From: Pandoraea terrae | GTDB taxonomy: Bacteria; Pseudomonadota; Gammaproteobacteria; Burkholderiales; Burkholderiaceae | Length of the DNA stretch: 64,000 bases | Direction of reading: 5' to 3' | Assembly: GCF_902459695.1 (NCBI RefSeq) | Contig: NZ_CABPRZ010000008.1 | Coordinates: 62,001-126,000 of the forward strand | Part shown: positions 34,670-44,238 of the stretch, piece after piece | Numbering within the stretch: position 1 is the first letter of the stretch | Layout of the letters: each line of letters begins with the position of its first letter | Translations under genes and position numbers: made by a program | Notes under the pieces: model-generated | The model's input: only the letters and a program-made list of their open reading frames with translations | Database searches by the model: none | Told to the model about the DNA's origin: nothing

Positions 34670-35671
34670 ATGAAAGAGTACGCGACCGGGCGGTATCCTG
34701 ACTGGGACTTACTCGAGAGCTGGGTGGCCGTAGTGGAGTCAGGGTCGATTTCTGACGCCGCCAAACGACTGAAAATCTCCCAGGCAGGGGTGTCGCAGCG
34801 CATCAAGGCCGTCGAAGGTCTGCTCGACACGGTGCTGTTGGACCGGTCGACACGCCCTGCAAGGCCGACGGCTGCCGGCCAACGCCTGTTTGAGCACGCG
34901 ACGGCAATTCTTCAAAGTGCCGACCAGATGGTCGAGAGCGTTCGCAATGTGACACGTGCCAAACGGGTCGTTGTTCGGCTTGGATGTGTCGATTCCTTTG
35001 CGGCGACCGTCGGCCCGATCATTATCAAGGCGCTAACGGGAACGTCGCAACAGATTCGCCTGTGGTCCGGCATCACGCCAACGTTGGATGCGTTGCTCGA
35101 CGCTCGGCAGCTGGATATGGCTGTCACCACGACGGGTGTGGGCGGTTCATCAGGCATTCGCCGACAAAAGCTTTTTTCCGAGCCCTACTATGTCGTGCTG
35201 CCCAAGGATTTCGCCGTCGACAAATTCGCCTCGCTTACGGACCTGAGCCGCCACCTTCGCTTTATCCGCTATAGCGCCCGCTCCGTGATTGGGCAGCATG
35301 TGGACACGTATTTGATGGCGCACACGGATAATGTCGAGCGTACGTGTGAATTTGATGCGACCGACCCGATGTTGAGTCTTGTTGCCGCCGGTCTTGGATT
35401 CGCTATCACCACGCCGCTTTGCATCTGGCAGTCTCGGCATTTCGTTCCTGAAATTCGGGTGGTCCCCTTGACGGAATTTGTGCGGCATGGACGCCCCTAT
35501 GAACAACTGTCGCGGACTTTCTATCTCAGTTCGCGCGAGGGCGAACTGGGCAATCTTCCGAACGAGATGCATGATCTGCTTCGCCAGGCTTATGAAAAGC
35601 AGGTCTCCAGGGACATAGCAAAGGCACTTGCGCTACGCGCGGAGCAGGTCTATTCGCTTGGCACGGACTAG
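34670..35671 (+). CDS. LysR-type regulator
   Basis: 333 residues from the ATG at 34670, although the frame is open far upstream. WDLLESWVAVVESGSISDAAKRL and AGVSQRIKAVEGLL form the wHTH; SADQMVESVRN is the linker helix. The C-terminal domain is standard. It is divergent from the HypT-like gene (102-base spacer) and lies upstream of, and in line with, the PruA-type gene, so it may control the 36-44 kb catabolic and transport genes (inference). No clear ribosome site precedes the ATG. Confidence 0.85.
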   Translation: MKEYATGRYPDWDLLESWVAVVESGSISDAAKRLKISQAGVSQRIKAVEGLLDTVLLDRSTRPARPTAAGQRLFEHATAILQSADQMVESVRNVTRAKRVVVRLGCVDSFAATVGPIIIKALTGTSQQIRLWSGITPTLDALLDARQLDMAVTTTGVGGSSGIRRQKLFSEPYYVVLPKDFAVDKFASLTDLSRHLRFIRYSARSVIGQHVDTYLMAHTDNVERTCEFDATDPMLSLVAAGLGFAITTPLCIWQSRHFVPEIRVVPLTEFVRHGRPYEQLSRTFYLSSREGELGNLPNEMHDLLRQAYEKQVSRDIAKALALRAEQVYSLGTD

Positions 35672-35969
35672 GGCCTGTTCTTATCAATGAGTCGCCGACG
35701 CATGCCGTCGAATTCGACTGTCTCGTCTTTCCGCGCTTCTCTCATAGCCTCTTGAGGTGAGAAGTGCCGACCACGTCATAACCGCGCCCGATTCTGAACA
35801 TAAGCGGAAGTTAAGTAATGAGCGGGGTTTTGTGTACCGCGTATTCTGGAATCTGGTGTCGAGCGTCCAGGAGCCGTGGGAAAAAATGCTTTGGCAATGT
35901 AGGTACCCCGAGCTTCATTACCGGATATCGCTTGGTGTTTGGTCCCCTTGGATGAATTAAGGAGTCAGC
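35672..35969. other. Gap before the P5CDH-type gene
   Basis: About 300 bases. No gene or strong hairpin. It should hold the promoter of the P5CDH-type gene; TTGGCA with TGTAGG-like bases near 35890-35910 are too weak to call. Confidence 0.3.
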
Positions 35970-37580
35970 GTGATTTCAGGTCCTCAACTTCCGTTCCCCG
36001 CGAACGAGCCGGAGATGCTTTTCTGCGAAGGCACCGAAGGCGCCAAGCAGCTGAAGCAGGCGCTTGAGCATCGTGACGTCGTTGAAATCCCGGCGGTTAT
36101 TGGCGGTAAGCGACTGTTTTCCAACGACGTCGTGGAGGTCCGCGCTCCGCACGACCATCAGCGCGTCATCGCGCGTATCCATCGCCCGAACGAAACGCAA
36201 GTTCGTGAAGCCATTGCAAGCGCCCGCTCGGTCGCTCGCGACTGGGCCAATCTGAGCCTTGCGAGCCGCGCAGCGGTTCTGCACCGTGCTGCGGAAATCA
36301 TCTCGACGCGACACCGCGTCAGAATCAATGCAGCAACGATGCTGGGTCAAAGCAAGACCATCGAGGAAGCGGAGCCCGACAGCGCGTGCGAGTTGATTGA
36401 CTTCTTCCGGTTCAATGCCTACAACGCGCAGAAGATACATGCTGAGCAACCGCTGTCGGTCGCGACTGCGGCTAACCGGGCCGACTGGCGTCCGCTTGAG
36501 GGTTTTGTGTACGCAGTGTCTCCATTCAATTTCACAGCCATCGGCGGTAACCTGACGACAGCGCCCGCCATCATGGGCAACACCGTGCTGTGGAAGCCCT
36601 CGGAGAAGTCAGCGCTTGCCAACTTCATCTGCTTTGAGGCACTCGAAGAGGCCGGCCTGCCCGCGGGCGTCATCAACTTTGTTCCGGGCGAAGCGGAACT
36701 GACAACGCGTATCGCACTTTCGTCGGCAGACCTCTCGGGCATTCACTTTACCGGCTCTTCGGCCGTTTTCCAGTCGCTTTGGAAGCGCGTTGCATCCAAC
36801 GTAGGCGCCTACCGTTCCATTCCGCGCCTCGTGGGCGAGACGGGCGGAAAGGACTTCGTCGTGGCTCACCCGTCGGCCGACGTTGATGCCTTGTCGATTG
36901 CGTTGATTCGCGGTGCGTTCGGCTACCAAGGGCAGAAGTGTAGCGCCGCGTCTCGCGCCTACATCCCGAAGCGCCTTTGGGGCGAAGTCAGCAAACAACT
37001 GCGCGACCGTTTGGCTGAGCTGCGGGTTGGTGACGTTGCAGACCCGAAAACCTTCATGGGTGCCGTCATCAGCGAGGCTTCCCACCAGAAGTTGAGCCGT
37101 GTCATCGAGTCGTCCAAGCAAGACAGCGGCGTGCGGCTCATCTTCGGTGGCAAGACTTGGTCCGACCCGGGTTATTTTGTCGAGCCGACGGTTGTTCAGG
37201 TGACGGACCCGCGACACACGCTGATGCAGGAAGAACTGTTCGGCCCGGTTCTGTCGGTGTTCGTGTATGAAGACAACGCCTGGGCGGAAACGCTGGCGCT
37301 GATTGATGCGACTAGCCCTTACGCCCTGACCGGCTCGGTGTTCTCGACGGACCGCTTTGCTCTGCATGAAGCCGAAAACGTTCTGGTCAACGCCGCAGGT
37401 AACCTGTACCTGAACGACAAGCCCACCGGCGCGATGATTGGTCAACAGCCGTTTGGCGGTATGCGCGCAAGCGGTACCAACGACAAAGCTGGCTCGTTCA
37501 TGAACTTGCTGCGTTGGACCTCGCCGCGCGTGGTGAAGGAAACCTACCTGCCGGTTCGCCACTGGAAGTTTGGCGCGTAA
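35970..37580 (+). CDS. 1-pyrroline-5-carboxylate dehydrogenase-type aldehyde dehydrogenase
   Basis: 536 residues from a GTG at 35970 with AAGGAG six bases upstream. The ALDH4 (P5CDH) pattern is clear: FVYAVSPFNFTAIGGNLTTAPAIMGN, a WKPSEKSALANF stretch, GETGGKDFVV with the Glu, and FGYQGQKCSAASRAYIP with the catalytic Cys. FGGMRASGTNDKAG near the end is diagnostic of this group. These enzymes oxidise glutamate gamma-semialdehyde (open P5C) or its 4-hydroxy form to glutamate or 4-hydroxyglutamate. It stands apart from any proline dehydrogenase here, and next to a DapA-type aldolase gene, which suits a 4-hydroxyglutamate route (inference). Confidence 0.9.
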   Translation: MISGPQLPFPANEPEMLFCEGTEGAKQLKQALEHRDVVEIPAVIGGKRLFSNDVVEVRAPHDHQRVIARIHRPNETQVREAIASARSVARDWANLSLASRAAVLHRAAEIISTRHRVRINAATMLGQSKTIEEAEPDSACELIDFFRFNAYNAQKIHAEQPLSVATAANRADWRPLEGFVYAVSPFNFTAIGGNLTTAPAIMGNTVLWKPSEKSALANFICFEALEEAGLPAGVINFVPGEAELTTRIALSSADLSGIHFTGSSAVFQSLWKRVASNVGAYRSIPRLVGETGGKDFVVAHPSADVDALSIALIRGAFGYQGQKCSAASRAYIPKRLWGEVSKQLRDRLAELRVGDVADPKTFMGAVISEASHQKLSRVIESSKQDSGVRLIFGGKTWSDPGYFVEPTVVQVTDPRHTLMQEELFGPVLSVFVYEDNAWAETLALIDATSPYALTGSVFSTDRFALHEAENVLVNAAGNLYLNDKPTGAMIGQQPFGGMRASGTNDKAGSFMNLLRWTSPRVVKETYLPVRHWKFGA

Positions 37581-37639
37581 TTATGTTCGGGTAATCCCTT
37601 ATTTCGGGAGAGGCTGACATATAAGCGCGCAATGGGCTG

Positions 37640-37669
37640 TTGACTCGAGCGCTTGCGCAGGCATGTAAT
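37640..37669 (+). promoter_or_regulatory. Candidate sigma-70 promoter of the DapA-ABC operon
   Basis: TTGACT (37640-37645), 18-base spacer, TGTAAT (37664-37669), about 175 bases ahead of the DapA-family start. Good match by sequence; no transcription evidence. Confidence 0.4.
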
Positions 37670-37845
37670 TCTTGTTACCGAGCCCTTGAGCGCGGTGTTT
37701 GAATAATCATCGCTTATGTAGAACGTCAGCTTCTCTAATGTTGCGGGAGCCGTTTTTTTGGTGACTTATGTTGGAAGTGCACGGCTTGCGGCGATTGCGG
37801 TATGCCATCGCATTGCGACCAAACTTCATGAGGAATCGTAGAAAC

Positions 37846-38739
37846 ATGACAACGCCGCACAGGTATTCGGGAATCTTGACAGCGGTCCCAACGCCGCTCA
37901 ATAAGGATTTGAAGGTCGAAGTCGCTCCGCTGGCCGCCCACGTCAAACGGCTGGCCGCTGCGGGTACCGAAGGGGTTGTCCCGCTGGGCGGAACCGGGGA
38001 ATACACGTCCCTTTCGGCTCGCCAGCGTCTGGAGGTTGTCGAATGCGCGCTGGAAGCCGGTGCGGGCAAGTTGCACGTTATCCCGGGCATCCTGTCGCCC
38101 GGCATTGGCGATGCCATTGATAACGCGAAAGCTTTCGTCGCCGCTGGCGCGAAGGCGCTGATGGTCGTCACTCCGTATTACTTTCGTCCTACCCAGGATG
38201 GAATCATCGAGTACTTCAAGCGTTTTTCGGATGCAGTCGACGCCGACATCATCCTTTATGAGATTCCGTACCGCACCGGCGTTGCGTTGCAATACCAGAC
38301 TGTCGACCGGTTGGCCGACATGACGCGTGTTGTAGGCATCAAAGCCTGCAATCCGGATTTGGCCCAACAAATGAGGGTTGCCGAGTTGGCGAAGTCGAAG
38401 CTCGCCATTCTGACGGGCGAGGAGGATGTTCTTCCGCTGCATGTCGCGATGGGGGCTGTCGGCGCGGTCATCTCCAGTTCGAACATCATTCCGAAACAGT
38501 GGGCACGGGTCCTGCGCCTCGCCATGGATGGCAAGCTCGCCGAATCCATGGCCCTGCACGCATCGCTTCGTCCTCTCATCGACGCCATCTTTGCTGAGCC
38601 CAATCCCGCGCCGTTGAAAGCGGCAATGGACATCATGGGCTGGGGAATGGGAGACGTGCTGCCCCCATTGCTGCCGGCGAGCGCACCGTTGCGTGACCGT
38701 CTCGCAAAGGTCATCCCATCGCTTCTCGAACGCGAGTAA
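37846..38739 (+). CDS. Dihydrodipicolinate synthase/N-acetylneuraminate lyase-family aldolase (DapA-like)
   Basis: 297 residues from the ATG at 37846. Family blocks are GILTAVPTPLNKD, GGTGEYTSLS (phosphate/carboxylate loop; DapA has G-T-T-G-E), ILYEIPYRTGV with the catalytic Tyr, and VVGIKACNPDL with the Schiff-base Lys. DapA itself is not likely in this setting; relatives include 4-hydroxy-2-oxoglutarate aldolase, KDG aldolase and the hydroxyproline-pathway deaminase LhpC. With a P5CDH-type ALDH upstream, cleavage of 4-hydroxy-2-oxoglutarate to pyruvate and glyoxylate is the most economical guess (inference). The polyamine-type ABC genes follow directly. Confidence 0.85.
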   Translation: MTTPHRYSGILTAVPTPLNKDLKVEVAPLAAHVKRLAAAGTEGVVPLGGTGEYTSLSARQRLEVVECALEAGAGKLHVIPGILSPGIGDAIDNAKAFVAAGAKALMVVTPYYFRPTQDGIIEYFKRFSDAVDADIILYEIPYRTGVALQYQTVDRLADMTRVVGIKACNPDLAQQMRVAELAKSKLAILTGEEDVLPLHVAMGAVGAVISSSNIIPKQWARVLRLAMDGKLAESMALHASLRPLIDAIFAEPNPAPLKAAMDIMGWGMGDVLPPLLPASAPLRDRLAKVIPSLLERE

Positions 38740-38772
38740 TTCCCCCAAACCATTCCTATGAAGGTGGTCAAG

Positions 38773-39843
38773 ATGTCATTCGATAACAACGCGAATTCGG
38801 GCCGTCGAAAGTTTCTTCAGGCTACTGGGGCGGCGCTGACTGCTGCCGCGATTGGCGCGCCGATGGTCATTACGTCGCGTAAAGCCATGGCGGCCGGCAA
38901 CCTCGTCGTCGTGAGCTGGGGCGGAAATTACCGCACGGCTGTCGAAGAGGCATTGACGAAGCCATTCGAAAAGGAGTTCGGTGTTCGTGTGACGCTCGTC
39001 GACACGCCTGACCTGGCAAAGGTCAAGGCGCAGGTGATGACCAAGAATGTCGAGTGGGATGTGTTCGATGCTGTCGGTCCCATGGCAATGACGGGTTCGA
39101 AGAACGGCTATTGGGAGCCGTTGGACCCGGCGCTGTTCGACAAGGGCGACCTCATCGCACCCATGACGAAGGAGGCCGTTCCCTTCTACGGATTTACCGG
39201 GGGCATTTGTTGGGATGACAAGAAGCATCCCGCGGGAAAGCATCCGGAGACATTCGCCGAGTACTTCGACGTCAAGAAATTTCCTGGTCAGCGGACGCTG
39301 CGAAATCGCGCCAGCGAAACGCTCGAGATTGCCTTGCTTGCCGATGGCGTTGCGCCCGAGAAGATGTATCCCCTCGACGTCGAACGTGCCTTCCGCGCCC
39401 TGAATCGCATCAAACCGTATGTCGGCAAGTGGGTCGACCAGACGCCGCAAACCGTAACCCTGGTGGAAACCGGGCAGGTCGACTTCAGCTATACCTACGC
39501 GACGCGCGCGAAAGCTGCGCAAGAAGCCGGTAAGCCCATCAACTTCTCGTTCAAGCAGAACATTATCGGTCTGGAATATCTCGTGGTTCTGAAGAATGCC
39601 CCGAATAAGCAGAACGCAATGAAGTATCTGCAGTTCGCGATGCGGCCGGACCGTCAGGCAGCCCTTATGGACCTGCACGGCAACACCCCGGCGAGCAGAA
39701 AGGCCATGGGGTTGATGAAGCCGGACGCCAGGAAGTGGCTTTCCGACCCGCACAACAAGATGAACCTCATCAGCAACGACGCGTGGTGGGCTGACCACTA
39801 TGACGAGTTGACACTTCGATTCAAAGAGTGGGTTCTTAGCTGA
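38773..39843 (+). CDS. Spermidine/putrescine-type ABC transporter, substrate-binding protein
   Basis: 356 residues from the ATG at 38773, preceded by AAGGTGG; an in-frame ATG at 38758 has no such site. The N-terminus has a Tat-like signal: GRRKFLQATGAALTAAAIG and an A-M-A-A cleavage region. VVSWGGNYRTAVEEALTKPFEKE is the usual start of PotD/PotF-type (family 1) solute-binding proteins. WDVFDAVGPMA and GGICWDDKK follow. The next genes are the permeases and ATPase. The ligand is not decided by the sequence; relatives bind polyamines, amino acids or opines. Confidence 0.9.
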   Translation: MSFDNNANSGRRKFLQATGAALTAAAIGAPMVITSRKAMAAGNLVVVSWGGNYRTAVEEALTKPFEKEFGVRVTLVDTPDLAKVKAQVMTKNVEWDVFDAVGPMAMTGSKNGYWEPLDPALFDKGDLIAPMTKEAVPFYGFTGGICWDDKKHPAGKHPETFAEYFDVKKFPGQRTLRNRASETLEIALLADGVAPEKMYPLDVERAFRALNRIKPYVGKWVDQTPQTVTLVETGQVDFSYTYATRAKAAQEAGKPINFSFKQNIIGLEYLVVLKNAPNKQNAMKYLQFAMRPDRQAALMDLHGNTPASRKAMGLMKPDARKWLSDPHNKMNLISNDAWWADHYDELTLRFKEWVLS

Positions 39844-39903
39844 GCAAAGCGACCCGTGGGAGCATCGTCACGCGGCACTACCCTGTGCCCGGTGCCAGCC
39901 CCC

Positions 39904-39917
39904 CCTTTCGCGAAAGG
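39904..39917 (+). promoter_or_regulatory. Palindrome overlapping the ribosome site of the permease gene
   Basis: CCTTTCGCGAAAGG is a perfect 14-base palindrome whose right arm contains the AAAGG of the permease Shine-Dalgarno sequence (ATG at 39925). If it folds (CCTTT / AAAGG around CGCG) it would hide the ribosome site and lower permease output relative to the binding protein. Confidence 0.4.
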
Positions 39918-39924
39918 AAGCACT

Positions 39925-40764
39925 ATGAAAGCGCGCAACGACGGCTGGCGCTATGTCGGTCCGGCAACGGTTTTTTTGTTCCTGGTGATGTTTGTTCCGC
40001 TCGCGTACGTCGTGTACACGAGCGTCGCGGGCGCCGACGGTGGCCTGACGATGAGCGCCTACAAACGCCTGTTCACGAGCGAGCTGTTTATCAGAACGCT
40101 TTGGTCGACGTTTGAAATCAGCATTTTTGCCTCACTCTCGAGCCTGTTGCTGGGCTACCCCATTGCGCTGCATCTTGCCAAACAGCCGGCAAAGAAGCGG
40201 GCCATCTACATGGTTCTGGTCCTGGTGCCATTCTGGACCAGCATTCTGGTGAAGAGCTACGCGTTTACCGTCCTTCTTGGGCGAGGTGGTCTGGTCAACC
40301 AGCTGCTCTCCTTCGTATTCAACACGCAAGTCCAGTTGCCGATGCTGTTCAACCGGTTCGGCGTGATGGTGGGCATGACCAACTACCTCATCCCGTTCAT
40401 CGTGCTTCCGGTGCTCGCGAGCCTCCTGGCTATCGATCAGTCACTCTATCGGGCCTCGGAAATCATGGGGGCCAAGCCGCCCAGAATCTTTTTCCAGATT
40501 ACGCTTCCCCTCAGTCTTCCCGGGGTGGCAGCTGCGGTGTTGAGTACGACCATCATGTCGATGGGGTTCTTCGTTATCCCGGCGCTTCTTGGCGGTCGGA
40601 AAGACGTCATGATGTCCAACCTCGTTGACTTCTACACCCGGGAAACGATGGACTGGAATATGGCGTCCGCCATCGGCGTGATTCTGCTCGGCATCGTCAC
40701 CCTCGCAGGGGTGGGTGCCGGTCAACTGAAGAAGTTTGGAAACCAGTCGGAGGTGCCGGCATGA
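39925..40764 (+). CDS. Spermidine/putrescine-type ABC transporter permease (PotB-like)
   Basis: 279 residues from the ATG at 39925 with AAAGGA upstream. About six hydrophobic segments; the EAA loop is DQSLYRASEIMGAKPPRIFFQ (quoted in part: YRASEIMGAKP). LVLVPFWTSILVKSYAF is the conserved PotB-type segment. Its stop overlaps the next permease by ATGA. It forms the membrane pore with the PotC-like protein. Confidence 0.9.
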   Translation: MKARNDGWRYVGPATVFLFLVMFVPLAYVVYTSVAGADGGLTMSAYKRLFTSELFIRTLWSTFEISIFASLSSLLLGYPIALHLAKQPAKKRAIYMVLVLVPFWTSILVKSYAFTVLLGRGGLVNQLLSFVFNTQVQLPMLFNRFGVMVGMTNYLIPFIVLPVLASLLAIDQSLYRASEIMGAKPPRIFFQITLPLSLPGVAAAVLSTTIMSMGFFVIPALLGGRKDVMMSNLVDFYTRETMDWNMASAIGVILLGIVTLAGVGAGQLKKFGNQSEVPA

Positions 40765-41588
40765 GCGCGACAATTAGTCTCTCCGTCGTGGATTCGCAAG
40801 AGAAGACGTATCGCAGGCTGCGCGATGTGATTGCGTTCGCCGTATACGCGTTCATTCTTGTCCCAAGCCTGATCGTCATCCCGATCTCCTTCGGCGGGTC
40901 TGGGGAAATGACCTTTCCGCCTCGGGTGTGGACGCTGGAGCTCTACCAGCAGCTCTTTACCGCGATTGCGTGGATTGACCCCATTCTGCAAAGCCTGAAG
41001 GTGGCTTCCATCACGATGGTCGTTTCGTTGCTCATTGGGGTCCCGGCTTCGTATGGGTTGGTTCGATATGAGTTTCCGGGCAAGCGGCTCGTCATGATGC
41101 TTCTGATGAGCCCGATTCTCGTGCCGGTGATCGTCATTTCACTGGGGTTGTACCTGTATCTGTCCCGCTTTCATTTGGTCGGGACGACGGCTGGCCTTGT
41201 CGTCAGTCACGTCGCGTACGTTACGCCGTTCATGATGATGACGGTGATGGCCGGCGTCAAAAAGCTTGACCCCGCGTTGGAATTTGCCTCGACCATCATG
41301 GGGGCAAATCGTCGGACCGTGTTTATCAAGGTTGTCCTCCCCCAACTGCGGCCGTCGATGTTCGCTGGCGCACTGTTCGCGTTTCTCGTCTCCTTCGACG
41401 AAGTGGTGATTGCCTGGTTCCTGACCAGCCCAAACACGACTACGCTTCCGGTGCGCATGTACAGCAGTATTCAGTGGGACATCTCGCCTGTTATCGCAGC
41501 GGTTTCTGCGCTGCTGACGCTGCTCTCCATCTGCTTCTGTTGCGTGTCGGTCTTGCTGCAACCGTCTACGCCTGACATTTCTCACTAG
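40761..41588 (+). CDS. Spermidine/putrescine-type ABC transporter permease (PotC-like)
   Basis: 275 residues. The segment FILVPSLIVIPISFGG, then MTFPPRVWTLELYQQ, is typical of PotC/PotI. The EAA loop is LEFASTIMGANRRTVF. FLVSFDEVVIAWFL is a strongly conserved late helix of these permeases. It overlaps the upstream permease by four bases and is followed 12 bases later by the ATPase gene, all in one transcription unit. Confidence 0.9.
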   Translation: MSATISLSVVDSQEKTYRRLRDVIAFAVYAFILVPSLIVIPISFGGSGEMTFPPRVWTLELYQQLFTAIAWIDPILQSLKVASITMVVSLLIGVPASYGLVRYEFPGKRLVMMLLMSPILVPVIVISLGLYLYLSRFHLVGTTAGLVVSHVAYVTPFMMMTVMAGVKKLDPALEFASTIMGANRRTVFIKVVLPQLRPSMFAGALFAFLVSFDEVVIAWFLTSPNTTTLPVRMYSSIQWDISPVIAAVSALLTLLSICFCCVSVLLQPSTPDISH

Positions 41589-41600
41589 GACGGTCCGACC

Positions 41601-42776
41601 ATGACGCACGCATTGAAGAGGATGGCTGACGCCAAGGTGTTGGCTACCGGCCACCAGAATCAAGGATTCAAAGGCATGGAACGAGCGCTTTTGGCCGGGG
41701 AAGACATGATTGTCTTTGACGGCGTGAGCAAGGTGTACGGCGAGGCCCCGGCATTGCACAGCACCAACTTGAACGTTCGGAAGGGCGAATTCCTGAGCCT
41801 GCTGGGGCCCAGTGGTTCCGGCAAGAGCACTATCTTGAACATCATCGCCGGCGCCATTGCGCCGACAACCGGCCGGATTTTCCTGGACGGGAAGGACGTA
41901 TCCACGGTCCCCCCGCGTGACCGCCAACTGGGTATGGTGTTTCAGAACTACGCCTTGTTGCCGCACCTTAATGTCTTCGACAACGTTGCTTTTCCCCTGC
42001 GCATCCGCGGCGCAAGCGCGTCGGAAATCCGGGAAAAGGTGGGTAACGCGTTGGAGCGGGTCGGCTTGAACGGCTATGAGAAGCGCAAACCCCGCGAAAT
42101 GTCGGGTGGCCAGCAACAGCGTGTCGGCATCGCACGTTGCATCGTCTACTCGCCGTCCGTGATTCTGATGGACGAACCGCTGGGTGCGCTGGACAAGAAG
42201 TTGCGAGACCAACTCCAAGGCGAAATCAAGCGACTGCACCGGGAGTTGGGTACGACGCTGGTCTACGTTACCCATGACCAGGAGGAAGCGCTGAATTTAT
42301 CCGACCGGGTCTGCCTGATGAATGGCGGGCGCATAGCGCAGTTGGGCACGCCGGACGAGCTGTACTTCGAGCCTGTGAGTGAGTTCGTTGCCGACTTTGT
42401 CGGTGAGTCAAACCTCTTCGATGCAATCGTTGTCGACAAAAGCACGGTGCAAGTGGAGGCGGGCTGGAATATCGAGGTTCGCACGACCGAAGGTCATGCC
42501 AAGGGAGACCGCGTCAAGGTCCTCGTGCGCCCGGAGAAGGTTGTTGCGACGAGTGCGCAGGACGTCGGCGAGAAGGCCGGTCCGGGGGAGAACCATTGTG
42601 CCGGCGTGGTTTCGCAAGTGTCCTTTGTCGGCGGTATGACTCGCTTCGATGTGGCGCTCCCCAATGGTCGCGTCGTGCTTGCCAAAGGCATCTCCAGCCG
42701 CGCCGTCGAACGCTCGCCAATGGGTTGCCCGATGGAACTCCGTTGGTCTGCCCGCGATAGCGTAGTTCTGAAATAA
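41601..42776 (+). CDS. Spermidine/putrescine-type ABC transporter ATP-binding protein (PotA-like)
   Basis: 391 residues: ABC domain plus C-terminal TOBE domain (from about 300). Walker A GPSGSGKST, Q-loop VFQNYALLPH, signature MSGGQQQRVGIARC, Walker B VILMDEPLGALD and switch His in YVTHDQ are all present. The N-terminus has about 30 extra residues before the first beta strand. A TGTCGACA in this gene is coding and has no AT-rich flank, so I do not count it as an operator. Confidence 0.92.
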   Translation: MTHALKRMADAKVLATGHQNQGFKGMERALLAGEDMIVFDGVSKVYGEAPALHSTNLNVRKGEFLSLLGPSGSGKSTILNIIAGAIAPTTGRIFLDGKDVSTVPPRDRQLGMVFQNYALLPHLNVFDNVAFPLRIRGASASEIREKVGNALERVGLNGYEKRKPREMSGGQQQRVGIARCIVYSPSVILMDEPLGALDKKLRDQLQGEIKRLHRELGTTLVYVTHDQEEALNLSDRVCLMNGGRIAQLGTPDELYFEPVSEFVADFVGESNLFDAIVVDKSTVQVEAGWNIEVRTTEGHAKGDRVKVLVRPEKVVATSAQDVGEKAGPGENHCAGVVSQVSFVGGMTRFDVALPNGRVVLAKGISSRAVERSPMGCPMELRWSARDSVVLK

Positions 42777-42784
42777 CAATCGTC

Positions 42785-44209
42785 ATGAGCTCAAAAATCA
42801 TCTCGGAACTTCGCGCGCTGGTGGGGAAATCGCACGTCGTGGATCATGCGACGGATATGGCGCCACACCTTGTCGACTGGCGGAAGCGCCACAGGGGCGA
42901 CGCGATTTGTATTGTCTCGCCTCAGAGCACCGGCCAAGTGGCGGCGGTCCTCTCGTACTGCCGCGCTAACCGGGTGCGAGTGTTTCCCCAAGGCGGGAAT
43001 ACGAGCGTTTGCGGCGGTTCGGTACCCGCCGTCGATGGTGTGAACATCATTCTGAGTCTCGGAAAGATGAATCGCATCCTCGATGTGAATCCGCGCAATA
43101 ACGCGATGACCGTCGAAGCAGGATGCATCCTGGCCGACATTCAGGCGGCGGCGTCGGCGGTGGACCGGTTGTTCCCGCTATCGCTGGGTGCCGAAGGTTC
43201 TTGCCAAATAGGTGGGAACATTGCCACGAACGCTGGCGGGACCAATGTCGTTCGATTTGGCAACACGCGCGACCTGATATTGGGCATCGAAGTCGCGCTT
43301 CCCGACGGCCGGATCTGGAATGGTCTGCGCACGCTCAGGAAGAACAACAGCGGCTACGACTTGAAGAACCTGTTCATCGGCGCCGAAGGGACGTTGGGGG
43401 TGGTAACCGCCGCAACCCTCAAGCTATTCCCGAAACCTCACTCAGTCGCCACGGCGATGCTTGGCTTGTCGACGGTGGAGGCCGCCGTTGATGAGGGCCT
43501 CCGTCTGCAGGGCGTGTTTCCGGGGGAGCTGGTCGGACTCGAGCTGATTTCCAGGTCGGAGTTCGAGATTTCGCTTCGGCACGGCACTAACATGCGCAAC
43601 CCGTTTGGGAACGATACGCCGCAATGGATGGTGCTCGTCGAGCTTGCCTCGCCTGAGCGCGGAGATGGCTTGACGGAGCGCCTGAACGAGGTGTTGGGAG
43701 CCGCCTACGAACGAGGCGCGTTCGAGGATGTCGTTATCGCCGCGACGGAACAGCAGCGGCACGAACTTTGGCGTATTCGCCACAACGTGACCGAGGCCAA
43801 CGGGCGTGAAGGAATGGGGCTGACGCACGATATCGCCGTGCCCACCTACCTGATTCCGACGTTCATCGAACGCGCGGGCGTAGCGCTAGGGAAGCAGTAT
43901 CCTCAGGCCACGCCGGTCATCGTGGGGCACATGGGCGACGGGAATCTCCACTATATCGCCATGTTCACGCATGCGTATTGGGCCACGGTCACCGACAAGG
44001 CGGAATTCCAAAGAGCGCTTAGCCATGTGCTTTACGACATTTCAGCCGAGCTGGGCGGAACGTTTAGTGCCGAACATGGCATTGGTTCGCTTCATGTCGA
44101 CGAAATGCGCATCTACAAGGATGCGGTTGAGGTGGCCTTGATGAAACAAATCAAGTGCTTGTTCGACCCCGATAACATGATGAATCCCGGCCGCGTACTG
44201 CCGGCGTAG
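42785..44209 (+). CDS. FAD-binding oxidase/dehydrogenase, GlcD/D-2-hydroxyacid dehydrogenase family
   Basis: 474 residues. The FAD-binding PCMH-type domain has VFPQGGNTSVCGGSVP, LGAEGSCQIGGNIATNAGGTN and FIGAEGTLGVVTAATLKLFP. The C-terminal catalytic domain has GHMGDGNLHYI (metal and flavin region) and FSAEHGIGSLH. Family members oxidise D-lactate, glycolate or D-2-hydroxyglutarate. It follows the ABC ATPase by eight bases, so it is in the operon. If the DapA-like enzyme yields glyoxylate, or a D-2-hydroxyacid is imported, this enzyme could act on it (inference). Confidence 0.88.
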   Translation: MSSKIISELRALVGKSHVVDHATDMAPHLVDWRKRHRGDAICIVSPQSTGQVAAVLSYCRANRVRVFPQGGNTSVCGGSVPAVDGVNIILSLGKMNRILDVNPRNNAMTVEAGCILADIQAAASAVDRLFPLSLGAEGSCQIGGNIATNAGGTNVVRFGNTRDLILGIEVALPDGRIWNGLRTLRKNNSGYDLKNLFIGAEGTLGVVTAATLKLFPKPHSVATAMLGLSTVEAAVDEGLRLQGVFPGELVGLELISRSEFEISLRHGTNMRNPFGNDTPQWMVLVELASPERGDGLTERLNEVLGAAYERGAFEDVVIAATEQQRHELWRIRHNVTEANGREGMGLTHDIAVPTYLIPTFIERAGVALGKQYPQATPVIVGHMGDGNLHYIAMFTHAYWATVTDKAEFQRALSHVLYDISAELGGTFSAEHGIGSLHVDEMRIYKDAVEVALMKQIKCLFDPDNMMNPGRVLPA

Positions 44210-44238
44210 TTCGACCTCGCTCAGACATAGCATAGGCC

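Noticed and set aside
37735-38748. 337-codon minus-strand open frame
   Set aside because: Antisense to the DapA-like gene.
41139-42275. 378-codon minus-strand open frame
   Set aside because: Antisense to the PotC- and PotA-like genes, without motifs.
42431-42438. TGTCGACA in the PotA-like gene
   Set aside because: Within coding sequence, no AT-rich flanks, unrelated operon.
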